Shown here piece by piece: positions 14,140 to 20,543 of a stretch of DNA of 21,748 nt (the stretch's first letter is position 1; each line of letters opens with the position of its first letter). This DNA comes from Pirellulales bacterium (GTDB lineage Bacteria > Planctomycetota > Planctomycetia > Pirellulales > Thermoguttaceae): contig DAOWNK010000018.1 in assembly GCA_030642635.1 (NCBI GenBank), forward strand, positions 1-21,748, written 5' to 3'. Under the pieces are notes generated by a model. That model did no database searches, was not told the origin of the DNA, and saw nothing but the letters and a program-made list of their open reading frames with translations. The translations under genes and the position numbers were made by a program.

Positions 14140-14212
14140 GGGGTAGGGGGAAGGGGGAAGCTTGAACTCCGCCTTCCCCCTTCATCCTTCCGCCTTCTTT
14201 CTACCGCCTACA
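14136..14212. repeat. STRR hairpin between convergent genes
   Basis: GTAGGGGGTAGGGGGAAGGGGGAAG-type sequence (14137-14160) faces CTTCCCCCTTCATCCTTCCGCC (about 14172-14193) and CTACCGCCTA (14201-14210). The alpha-CTD gene stop TAG (14137-14139) and the GGDEF gene stop (14210-14208) both lie in the repeat. It probably acts as a bidirectional terminator-like stem. Confidence 0.75.
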
Positions 14213-15110
14213 CAATCGTGCTTGCTGCTTCCTCAACAACCTGTTCGACGTGTTCGCCGTCGTCGAAGAAGACGCAGTTTCGGCCGGCGGCCTTTGCGCC
14301 ATACAGTGCGTTATCGGCCCTGGCGATCAACGAATCTTGGGTGTCGTCGCCCAGCGCTATGGCGACTCCACCGCTTACGGTTAGCGCCATCTGCTGCTCG
14401 ATTTTTTCCCGCAGGCGTTCGCTGAACACGCATGCGCCGTCCAGATCGGTTTGCGGCATAACCACCACGAATTCCTCGCCGCCGTATCGGGCAACGATGT
14501 CGGTCTCGCGCACCGATTCGTCCAACAATCTGGCCAGTTCCCGCAGCACACGGTCGCCGTAGAGGTGTCCTTCCCTGTCGTTAATCTTTTTGAAGCGGTC
14601 GATGTCGAACATTGCCAGCGAGAACTGTGAGCCGTATCGGGTCATCGTGGCGAACTGCGCCGCCAGTGTGTCGTCCAGTCCCCGACGGTTGTTCACGCCT
14701 GTCAGCGAGTCGGTGCGGACCTCGGTGAAGGTCATCAGATGGGCACTCTGCTGTCGGATTTCGTCATAGGCATGCGCCATTTGCGCGGCCAGTTGCAAGG
14801 TCGGTTTGAGTATCTCTTCGGCCTCGTTGCAGAGTTCCTTCCAGGCGGCCTCCTTCTGATACTCGCCGAGCTTTCCTACCCGTTCCTTGAACCTGCTTAC
14901 ACTGGCGTGGTGCTTGGCCAAACTCTTGCGAACGTTCCAGGATATCTTTTCCAACTCGCTGGCCACCAGTTGGGCACGTCGCAACTCGCGTCGCGAGCGT
15001 AATAGCAAATCGTTGGTGATCGGTTTTGTGCGACGACCAAACAAATAACCAACCGTGGCGATCACGGCCAGCGCGACGGGCAATGGAATCTGCAAAGACC
15101 AAATATCCAT
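14208..15110 (-). CDS. Membrane-anchored GGDEF diguanylate cyclase
   Basis: Diguanylate cyclases make c-di-GMP from two GTP. The 300-residue product has one N-terminal membrane helix (about 7-25), an alpha-helical, probably coiled-coil linker (35-125) and a GGDEF domain (about 130-285). Seen: DSLTGVNNRRG (134-144), the metal-binding FDIDRFKKIND (168-178) and an intact active-site motif RYGGEEF (208-214). RETD (201-204) stands five residues before GGEEF, the canonical RxxD inhibitory I-site, so product feedback inhibition is likely. It appears catalytically competent. ATG at 15110; no strong ribosome binding site. No sensory domain other than the helical linker is visible. It is convergent with the TPR/alpha-CTD gene. 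Confidence 0.95.
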   Translation of the reverse strand: MDIWSLQIPLPVALAVIATVGYLFGRRTKPITNDLLLRSRRELRRAQLVASELEKISWNVRKSLAKHHASVSRFKERVGKLGEYQKEAAWKELCNEAEEILKPTLQLAAQMAHAYDEIRQQSAHLMTFTEVRTDSLTGVNNRRGLDDTLAAQFATMTRYGSQFSLAMFDIDRFKKINDREGHLYGDRVLRELARLLDESVRETDIVARYGGEEFVVVMPQTDLDGACVFSERLREKIEQQMALTVSGGVAIALGDDTQDSLIARADNALYGAKAAGRNCVFFDDGEHVEQVVEEAASTIV

Positions 15111-15153
15111 GGTGTTTTATATGACGCGACCACCGATTGTAACTTGGTATGTG

Positions 15154-15200
15154 GCGATATGCCAATTCATACAACTCTAGGTCGCAATTTGGCATATCGC
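15154..15200. promoter_or_regulatory. 12-bp perfect inverted repeat upstream of the GGDEF gene
   Basis: GCGATATGCCAA (15154-15165) and TTGGCATATCGC (15189-15200) are exact complements with a 23-base loop, 44 bases upstream of the start codon. It could be a spaced operator or a leader stem. Confidence 0.5.
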
Positions 15201-15281
15201 GCCCGGAATCGGCGCCGTGCTGTGATATGATTCTGCCGGTTGGTCCGTTTGTGCCGACAAGACGGCGCACCTGGTGAAATT

Positions 15282-15416
15282 TTAGTATTTCGACCGCGAT
15301 CCGAATCCCTTCAAGCAAAACATCCCAAAGACGATCACCACGACCAGTACAAACAGCCATTCCTGGGTGCCCATCTTGTCGATCACTCGCAAAACCTCCC
15401 AGTAGTATCGCTCCAT
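15282..15416 (-). CDS. Small single-span membrane protein (44 residues)
   Basis: ATG (15416) to TAA (15284-15282). The product starts MERYYWEVLRVIDKMG, has one hydrophobic helix (about 20-36, WLFVLVVVIVFGMFCL) and a basic tail GFGSRSKY. AAGGG lies seven to eight bases before the ATG. The helix with flanking charges and Trp residues at the interface looks like a genuine small membrane protein rather than a random frame. It is 171 bases upstream of the GGDEF gene in the same orientation, possibly one transcript. Function unknown. Confidence 0.6.
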   Translation of the reverse strand: MERYYWEVLRVIDKMGTQEWLFVLVVVIVFGMFCLKGFGSRSKY

Positions 15417-15484
15417 AGCCGATCCCTTCTTTGGCAGCGCGACCACCGGTCGCGGCTTTATGGCTACAAGAATTTTGCGACCCC

Positions 15485-15513
15485 TTGCATATTACAAGTT
15501 TAGGTTATACAAT
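15485..15513 (+). promoter_or_regulatory. Promoter of tRNA-Asp
   Basis: TTGCAT (15485-15490), 17 bases, TACAAT (15508-15513), ending 18 bases before the tRNA. Good spacing and an almost consensus -10. Confidence 0.65.
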
Positions 15514-15531
15514 TCAGAGCTTTACGCTTCC

Positions 15532-15605
15532 GGGGGCGTAGCTCAATTGGTTGGAGTATCGGACTGTCGATCCGGTGGTTGGGGGTTCGAGTCCCCTCGC
15601 CCTCG
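15532..15605 (+). tRNA. tRNA-Asp (anticodon GTC)
   Basis: Acceptor GGGGGCG/CGCCCTC (one G-T pair); D arm GCTC...GAGT; anticodon stem TCGGA/TCCGG with loop CTGTCGA (GTC at 15566-15568); T arm around TTCGAGT; discriminator G. CCA is not encoded. A GUN anticodon, hence a predicted substrate of the Tgt encoded here. Confidence 0.95.
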
Positions 15606-15668
15606 CTTTTCAGCGACCCGAAAGCATTGTCTGCAAACGAGTTGCGGTTCGGGTGCGCCGCGTTGGAA

Positions 15669-15690
15669 CCACCGGACAGTGCTCCGGTGG
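15669..15690 (+). terminator. Stem-loop downstream of tRNA-Asp
   Basis: CCACCGGA (15669-15676) and TCCGGTGG (15683-15690) form a perfect 8-bp stem with loop CAGTGC. No T run follows on the plus strand, so this may be a processing or rho-independent-like stem. Confidence 0.4.
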
Positions 15691-15728
15691 ATGAGGCTTG
15701 GGCAGGGAAGAAAAAAGGGGGAATAGTA

Positions 15729-15780
15729 GATGGTAGGCGGTAGATGGTTTTTGCCGCCTACCGCCTACCACCTACCTACC
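15729..15780. repeat. STRR hairpin at the 3' end of rny
   Basis: TGGTAGGCGGTAGATGG (15731-15747) faces CCGCCTACCGCCTACCA (15754-15770), 17 positions with two mismatches, loop TTTTTG. Further CCTACC units continue to 15780, overlapping the rny stop codon (TAG, 15778-15776). On the minus strand a T6 run follows about 20 bases later, so it can act as the rny terminator. Confidence 0.75.
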
Positions 15781-17338
15781 GCGCCATCTCGATGTGCCTT
15801 GTTTCCCGCAACACGGTGACTTTAATCTCGCCGGGATATGTGAGTCGTTCCTCGAACGCCTTGGCGATGTCGCGGCAGATTTTGGCGGCACTTTCGTCGG
15901 TGGTGTCTTTAGCGCTGACCATCACGCGCAGCTCGCGTCCGGCCTGAATGGCGTACGCCTGTTCGACACCGGTGAATTTGGCGGCGATCGACTCGAGTTC
16001 TTCCATACGTTTGACGTAGCGTTCCAGCGTTTCGCGTCTGGCCCCGGGTCGCGACGCACTGCACGCGTCGGCGGCGGATACCAGCATGGTGTACGGGTTT
16101 TCCACCCTCAGATCGTCGTGGTGTCCGGCGGCGGCATGGATCACCTCGGGCGGTTCTCCATAACGTTTAAGCAAATCGGCGCCGATTTTCGGATGTCCGC
16201 CCTCGGCTTCATGGTCGGCGGCCTTGCCAACGTCGTGCAGCAGTCCGCAGCGTCGGGCCAGTGCGGCGTCCATCCCCATCTCATCGGCCAACATGCCGGC
16301 GATGTAAGCCACCTCGATGCTGTGCCGCAAGACGTTCTGTCCGTAGCTGGTTCGGAAATTCAGTCGTCCCATCAGATGCACCAGCCGCTCGTGCAGGCCG
16401 TGTACGTCGGCTTCCTGGCATGCCTCTTCGCCGAGGCGTTTGATGTGGCGCTCCAGTTCGCGGCCGGTGTCGGCGACGATCTCCTCGATACGGCTGGGGT
16501 GGATTCGTCCGTCGACGATCAGTTTCTCCAACGCAAGCCGTGCGACCTCTCGGCGGATCGTGTCGAATGCGCTGACGATCACCACACCCGGCGTATCGTC
16601 GATAATGACGTCAACGCCGGTCGCCTTCTCGAACGCCCGGATGTTTCGGCCCTCGCGGCCGATGATCCGGCCCTTCATCTCGTCGTTGGGAATCCCGACC
16701 GTACTTGTGGTGGTCTCGGCGGTATGCGCCGCTGCGTAGCGCTGCAAGGAGATCAGCAGCGCCTCGCGGGCCTTTTGGTCGCAGGTCTCTTCGATCTGTT
16801 TCTCATACTTCAGTATTACCGAGCCGGTTTCCTGCTGTAGTTGTGTATCGAGAATCTCCAGCAGCCGGTTGACGGCCTCCTCGCGGCTCAGCCCGCTCAG
16901 TTCGTGAAGGGTTTGGCGTTGCAGGTCGACCAGCTTAGAGAGTTCTTCCTTGCGGCGGTTGGTGTCTTGAATCCGCTCGGTCAGCTTTCGCTGTGTGCTT
17001 TCGACTATTTTTTCCTGCTTGCGGATTTGCTCAGCCTGTTCTTCAAGCGCATCTTGGCGCTTATCCAATAGCCGCTCGCGTTCGTGCAACTCGCCGCGTA
17101 TTCTGCGGAGTTCCTTTTCGTTTTCGGCCTGTTGCTTAATCAAGACCTCTTTGATTTCAAGCTCGGCCTCGCGCCGGCGATTCTCGACCTCCTGCTTGGC
17201 CTTGCGAACGATCTCCTGGGCCTCGAACTCGGCGTCTCTGCGACGCAGACGGTCCAGAAGCCTGACTAACAGGAATGTTAACACGGCGGCCATCACGGCC
17301 GAAGCGGCGACGGCAATTACTTCTTGTACCGTATTCAC
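15776..17338 (-). CDS. rny: Ribonuclease Y
   Basis: RNase Y is a membrane-tethered endoribonuclease that initiates mRNA decay. The 520-residue product shows the full architecture: N-terminal membrane helix (about 5-27), long charged coiled coil (30-185), KH RNA-binding domain with GRIIGREGRNIRAFEKATGVD (223-243), and HD domain with HSIEVAYIAGMLADEMG (339-355) and the metal-binding GLLHDVGKA (H368, D369). Length matches the family. The start is a GTG at 17338 (MNTVQEV) without a strong ribosome binding site. The C-terminus ends in a repeat-derived stop. It is divergent from tilS, sharing a 171-base AT-rich upstream region. Confidence 0.97.
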   Translation of the reverse strand: MNTVQEVIAVAASAVMAAVLTFLLVRLLDRLRRRDAEFEAQEIVRKAKQEVENRRREAELEIKEVLIKQQAENEKELRRIRGELHERERLLDKRQDALEEQAEQIRKQEKIVESTQRKLTERIQDTNRRKEELSKLVDLQRQTLHELSGLSREEAVNRLLEILDTQLQQETGSVILKYEKQIEETCDQKAREALLISLQRYAAAHTAETTTSTVGIPNDEMKGRIIGREGRNIRAFEKATGVDVIIDDTPGVVIVSAFDTIRREVARLALEKLIVDGRIHPSRIEEIVADTGRELERHIKRLGEEACQEADVHGLHERLVHLMGRLNFRTSYGQNVLRHSIEVAYIAGMLADEMGMDAALARRCGLLHDVGKAADHEAEGGHPKIGADLLKRYGEPPEVIHAAAGHHDDLRVENPYTMLVSAADACSASRPGARRETLERYVKRMEELESIAAKFTGVEQAYAIQAGRELRVMVSAKDTTDESAAKICRDIAKAFEERLTYPGEIKVTVLRETRHIEMAR

Positions 17339-17484
17339 GGTTTATCAATTCTTTTTGTTGAATATTGAAAAGTTATTATTATATCAGAGTATCGGCAGGC
17401 TGCAAAGGAGAGTTGTCGCACCGATAAGCAATAAATTGGCTTGTCGGCGCCGCTTGAGACGGTCATACTGAGGAACTAGGATAA

Positions 17485-17508
17485 ATGGACGGTTTTGGAA
17501 AACAGTGA
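17485..17508 (+). CDS. Possible seven-residue leader peptide before tilS
   Basis: ATG at 17485 encodes MDGFGKQ and stops with TGA at 17506-17508, one base before the tilS ATG. AGGA lies four bases upstream (17478-17481). It could couple translation into tilS by termination-reinitiation. Very short, so speculative. Confidence 0.3.
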   Translation: MDGFGKQ

Positions 17509-17509
17509 C

Positions 17510-18532
17510 ATGACTACTCCACACCACGTCGAAACCATGCTGGCCGACGACTGGCCGCCGGAATCGTGGCAGGATGTAACCGTCCTGCTGGCCGTTTCCG
17601 GCGGGGCCGACAGCGTCGCGTTGTTGCGGGCAATCTCGGCGATTAAGACCGCCGGAGCGGGACGGCTGTGGGCCGCACATCTGAACCATCGGCTACGCAG
17701 TGAGCAGTCGGACGCCGACGAGGCGTTCACCGTCGATCTGTGCCGACAGTTGAACGTACCGTGCGAAGTCGGATATGCCGATATCAGGGCGACGGACGCC
17801 GGCCAGCTCAACGGATTGGAAGAGGCGGCCCGAGACGCCCGATACGGCTTCCTGCAAAAAGCGGCGGAATGCCTCGGGGCCAGGTACGTGGCCACCGCAC
17901 ATACTGCCGACGATCAGGCCGAGACGATCCTGCACCGGATCGTTCGCGGCACGGGCATCGCCGGGTTGGCAGGCATGTCGCGCATCCGGCGGCTCAGCCC
18001 GGCCGTCACACTAATCCGACCCATGCTCCGACTGCACCGCAATGAGTTGTTGGAGTATCTCGACCACCTCGGCCAGCCGTACCGGTCCGATGCGAGCAAC
18101 GACGACGTGCGATTCACACGCAACCGCATCCGCCATGAGTTGCTGCCGCAGTTGGCAGATCGCTTCAACCCCGCCGTAGCCGACGCCTTGCTGCGGTTGG
18201 GCACGTTAGCCGGCCAGCTACAGTGCGTGGTCGATTCGCTGGTCGAAGACTTGTTTGAAAAGTGTGTAACCGTCGAGAACCGCAACGCGGTGCGGATCGA
18301 CACGGCGGTGCTGGCCGGAAGTCCGCGTTACGTGGTTCGCGAGCTGCTTATCGCCGTTTGGCGCAGGCAATCGTGGCCCATGCAGGCGATGGGTTTTGCA
18401 CAGTGGGACCTGTTGGGCGAGATGATCTTTACATTAACCGAATCCAAGCAGACTTTTCCCGGCAACGTATCGGCGGAAGTCGGGCATGGCCGCCTTCTGT
18501 TTCAACGCCGACCGCTTGCGGCTTCGCAATAA
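17510..18532 (+). CDS. tilS: tRNA(Ile)-lysidine synthetase
   Basis: TilS adds lysine to C34 of the CAU-anticodon tRNA-Ile so that it reads AUA. The 340-residue product has the ATP pyrophosphatase P-loop LLAVSGGADSVALL (26-39), AHLNHRLR (56-63), EEAARDARYGFL (104-115), ATAHTADDQAETILHRIVRGTGIAGLAGM (128-156), and the SNDD...RNRIRHELLP segment (196-213). It is a shorter form, with a reduced C-terminal region compared with the E. coli enzyme of about 430 residues. The ATG at 17510 is chosen; a TTG at 17495 is the alternative. GGAA lies about ten bases upstream. Divergent from rny. Confidence 0.95.
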   Translation: MTTPHHVETMLADDWPPESWQDVTVLLAVSGGADSVALLRAISAIKTAGAGRLWAAHLNHRLRSEQSDADEAFTVDLCRQLNVPCEVGYADIRATDAGQLNGLEEAARDARYGFLQKAAECLGARYVATAHTADDQAETILHRIVRGTGIAGLAGMSRIRRLSPAVTLIRPMLRLHRNELLEYLDHLGQPYRSDASNDDVRFTRNRIRHELLPQLADRFNPAVADALLRLGTLAGQLQCVVDSLVEDLFEKCVTVENRNAVRIDTAVLAGSPRYVVRELLIAVWRRQSWPMQAMGFAQWDLLGEMIFTLTESKQTFPGNVSAEVGHGRLLFQRRPLAASQ

Positions 18533-18862
18533 AAACAAAAACGTGCAAACCGCAAAAAAAACGGCCATCCCGGTTTCGGGCTTTTCGTCGCGGACATGCG
18601 CGACATGCCTAAGGTTTACGGCACACGACACAACCGTATCAATGCGGCCCCGGGCGTGCGGGAACGCCCGAGACCGATTGGGTCGAATGGTTGCCTTGAT
18701 ACTCCTTTGTTGGAGCACTCGCCGTGCCAAACTCAACCGGTTTGCCAAAACCGAGGCTAAAAAACGCCATAACTGATTTTCCGGTAAGGATTTAGAGAAA
18801 TCCACCACACCACACATACATCGCCCTGAGAAAGTGGCTTTGTAAACTTTACAACATATTCC

Positions 18863-18917
18863 ATTTAGCCGCCGTGCTTGCACGGCGCGCCGACAGCGAA
18901 CGGCGCGCCGACAGCGA
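18863..18917. repeat. Second-family REP followed by an 18-bp direct repeat
   Basis: ATTTAGCCGCCGTGCTTGCACGG (from 18863) is the REP module. Then CGGCGCGCCGACAGCGA occurs at 18883-18899 and again at 18901-18917 (period 18), each with the palindrome GGCGCGCC. Confidence 0.75.
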
Positions 18918-18975
18918 GCCGCCGGGTTTATCCCGGCGCAAAGTAAGCGCGGGGACAAGCCCCGCGGCTCGCTGT
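18911..18975. repeat. Composite REP, outer stem plus two hairpins
   Basis: Outer arms ACAGCGAGCC (18911-18920) and GGCTCGCTGT (18966-18975) pair over 10 bp. They enclose GCCGGG-TTTAT-CCCGGC (18921-18937) and GCGGGG-ACAAG-CCCCGC (18949-18965). The plan and the TTTAT loop match 11854-11913, but the stem sequences differ with compensation. Confidence 0.85.
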
Positions 18976-19046
18976 TGGCTGAAGTGTTACTGAATCAAAA
19001 AATCGGACTGGTTGCAATGCGGCCGTTTTGTTACCGTGATCGTCAA

Positions 19047-19775
19047 ATGTCAACCGGTCTCAAATTACACACCGTTGTGTTGCTTGCACTGCTGGCTTCG
19101 GGCTGTCGATTGCCGGGTAGCCGTGGGCCGGGCGGGCAGTCGCTGGCAACCTGCCGGCAACTCTCGCAGAAAGGGGTCGCCGCACTGGAACAGGGCCGAC
19201 GGCAAGAGGCCGAAACTCTGCTGGCCGAGGCCGTCGACGCCTGCCCACGCGATCCGCGGGCCAGACGCTATTATGCCGAAACCCTCTGGCGACGCGGCGC
19301 CAAAAACGACGCGATTACACACCTTGAAGAGGCGGCCCGATTGGCCGGCCAGGACGCCGAACTGCTGGTCCGGCTGGCGGAGATGCACCTGGAGACCGGA
19401 GAATTTCGACTTGCCAAGCAAAGTGCCGAGCAAGCGATAGACCTAAACCCGAAGCTCCCGTCGTCTTGGGCCGTTCGAGGCCGGGTGATGCGAGTCCAAG
19501 GCCGTACACGACAGGCACTGGCCGACTACCATCGTGCGCTGGGATATGCGCCGGACGACCGGCAGGTGCTCTTGGACGTAGCCGAGTTGTATCGCGAGTT
19601 GAACCGGCCGCAACTGGCGCTGGCGACCTTGCACAGCCTGGCCGATACGTATCCCTCGGGCGAAGAGCCGCAACAGGTGCTCCATCTGGCCGGCCTGGCG
19701 TACCGTGCGTTGGGGCGTCACGAAGACGCCGCAGCAAACTTGGCGGCAGCGGCAGGTCGGGAACGACAGCGTTGA
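19047..19775 (+). CDS. TPR lipoprotein
   Basis: A 242-residue protein. The start at 19047 is chosen because it gives a textbook lipoprotein signal: MSTGLK, hydrophobic LHTVVLLALL, then ASGC with the lipid-modified Cys20. Earlier in-frame starts would bury this signal. The rest is built of tandem TPR motifs (about 38-230), for example ARRYYAETLWRRGAKNDAITHLEEAARL, LVRLAEMHLETGEFRLAKQSAEQAIDLNP, AVRGRVMRVQGRTRQALADYHRALGYAP and LAGLAYRALGRHEDAAANLAAAA. TPRs mediate protein-protein contacts, so it is probably an envelope scaffold. No ribosome binding site is obvious. A composite REP follows the stop codon. Confidence 0.8.
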   Translation: MSTGLKLHTVVLLALLASGCRLPGSRGPGGQSLATCRQLSQKGVAALEQGRRQEAETLLAEAVDACPRDPRARRYYAETLWRRGAKNDAITHLEEAARLAGQDAELLVRLAEMHLETGEFRLAKQSAEQAIDLNPKLPSSWAVRGRVMRVQGRTRQALADYHRALGYAPDDRQVLLDVAELYRELNRPQLALATLHSLADTYPSGEEPQQVLHLAGLAYRALGRHEDAAANLAAAAGRERQR

Positions 19776-19794
19776 GATGTGTTACTTTGGGCCC

Positions 19795-19870
19795 GTTTAG
19801 CCGCCGTGCTTGCACGGCGCGTGAAGCGGATAACCGCCCGAGACGCGCTGGGCAAGCCCAGCGGCTAAAC
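19795..19870. repeat. Cloverleaf-like composite REP
   Basis: Outer arms GTTTAGCCGC (19795-19804) and GCGGCTAAAC (19861-19870) are perfect complements. Inside are three hairpins: CCGTGC-TT-GCACGG (19804-19817), GCGG-ATAA-CCGC (19826-19837) and CGCTGGGC-AA-GCCCAGCG (19846-19863). It lies 20 bases after the TPR lipoprotein stop and could end its transcript. Confidence 0.85.
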
Positions 19871-20044
19871 TTCCCTTTTACGTCTTTCCCTACATCCGCT
19901 ATATCCGTCACAGCCGGTTTGACCAAGGCATGGTTATATACTAGCCTTTCTATGGTCGGCTTGGCCGGAAAAGCCCGTACCGGATCGCAAGCTACAATTT
20001 TGTGAGATGTAAAATACGGGGCAGCAAACGAGAGGAACCAAGGC

Positions 20045-20281
20045 ATGTCACAGGTATTGGAACCACCGGCGCAACCGTTTGTCGATCGTCGCAATTACGA
20101 TCTGGATGATTGCTCCACGATTTGTGAACGTCGTCAGTTTACCAACTCGCACGATGGCCTTTCGCCGGAGGCCGCGGAGTTGGCCCGGGCAATCGACGAG
20201 TACAAACTGCACCACCGGCGGCGATTCATCACCTACGAAGAGATACTCTCGGTAGTCCAATCGCTGGGGTATCATAAGTAG
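20045..20281 (+). CDS. Small conserved-looking hypothetical protein (78 residues)
   Basis: ATG at 20045 with GAGAGGAA 10-17 bases upstream. The acidic N-terminal half (about 1-40) contains FVDRRNYDLDD and ERRQFTNSHDGLSPEAAELARAID; the C-terminal half is helical and basic, KLHHRRRFITYEEILSVVQSLGYHK. The composition, good ribosome binding site and compact helical C-terminus suggest a real soluble protein. The C-terminal pattern reminds me of small proteins seen in planctomycetes (memory, not a search). No function can be assigned. Confidence 0.65.
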   Translation: MSQVLEPPAQPFVDRRNYDLDDCSTICERRQFTNSHDGLSPEAAELARAIDEYKLHHRRRFITYEEILSVVQSLGYHK

Positions 20282-20292
20282 GCAATCATTTA

Positions 20293-20316
20293 GCCCACCG
20301 TGAATACACGGCGGGC
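20293..20316. repeat. Degenerate second-family REP hairpin
   Basis: GCCC-A-CCGTG, loop AATA, CACGG-C-GGGC, preceded by TTTA. It lies 12 bases after the stop of the 78-residue gene and may serve as its terminator-like stem. Confidence 0.6.
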
Positions 20317-20350
20317 AATGCCTGCGCCGCCGGCAATGGTCGCCACTGGT

Positions 20351-20509
20351 ATGGCCCGCCCAATAAATTTGCAACCTGGGTCGCAGTAAGCTGTCAGCTA
20401 TCAGCCATCAGTTGTCAGCCTGAAGACCCACAAAAAACACCGTTCCCGGAGCTGAAAGCTGATAGCTGACCACCAAGTTTGATGCTGCAAATTTATTCGA
20501 ATGGGCCAT
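20351..20509. repeat. MITE-like nested inverted repeat containing STRR heptamers
   Basis: Terminal arms share ATGGCCC plus AATAAATTTGCA (left 20351-20373) and their complement (right 20486-20509), differing only in a 4-5 base internal bulge. Nested inside, GTCAGCTATCAGC (20393-20405) is an exact complement of GCTGATAGCTGAC (20458-20470). The heptamers match those upstream of kdsA. No coding sequence inside. Confidence 0.75.
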
Positions 20510-20543
20510 AACATTGCCCCAGGTGTATTCACCCGGGGCTAAC

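Larger units (their letters stand above)
18533..19046. other. 514-base intergenic region with stem-loops and REPs
   Basis: No convincing gene; a 54-codon frame from 18596 has no recognisable features. It contains a stem CGGGCGT (18651-18657)/ACGCCCG (18664-18670), a palindrome TTGTAAA-C-TTTACAA (18840-18854), a solo REP (18863-18886), an 18-bp direct repeat and a composite REP (18911-18975). Confidence 0.6.

Noticed and set aside
18486..18776. A 96-codon plus frame overlapping the end of tilS
   Set aside because: Composition is that of intergenic sequence, there is no ribosome binding site, and it crosses a stem-loop.
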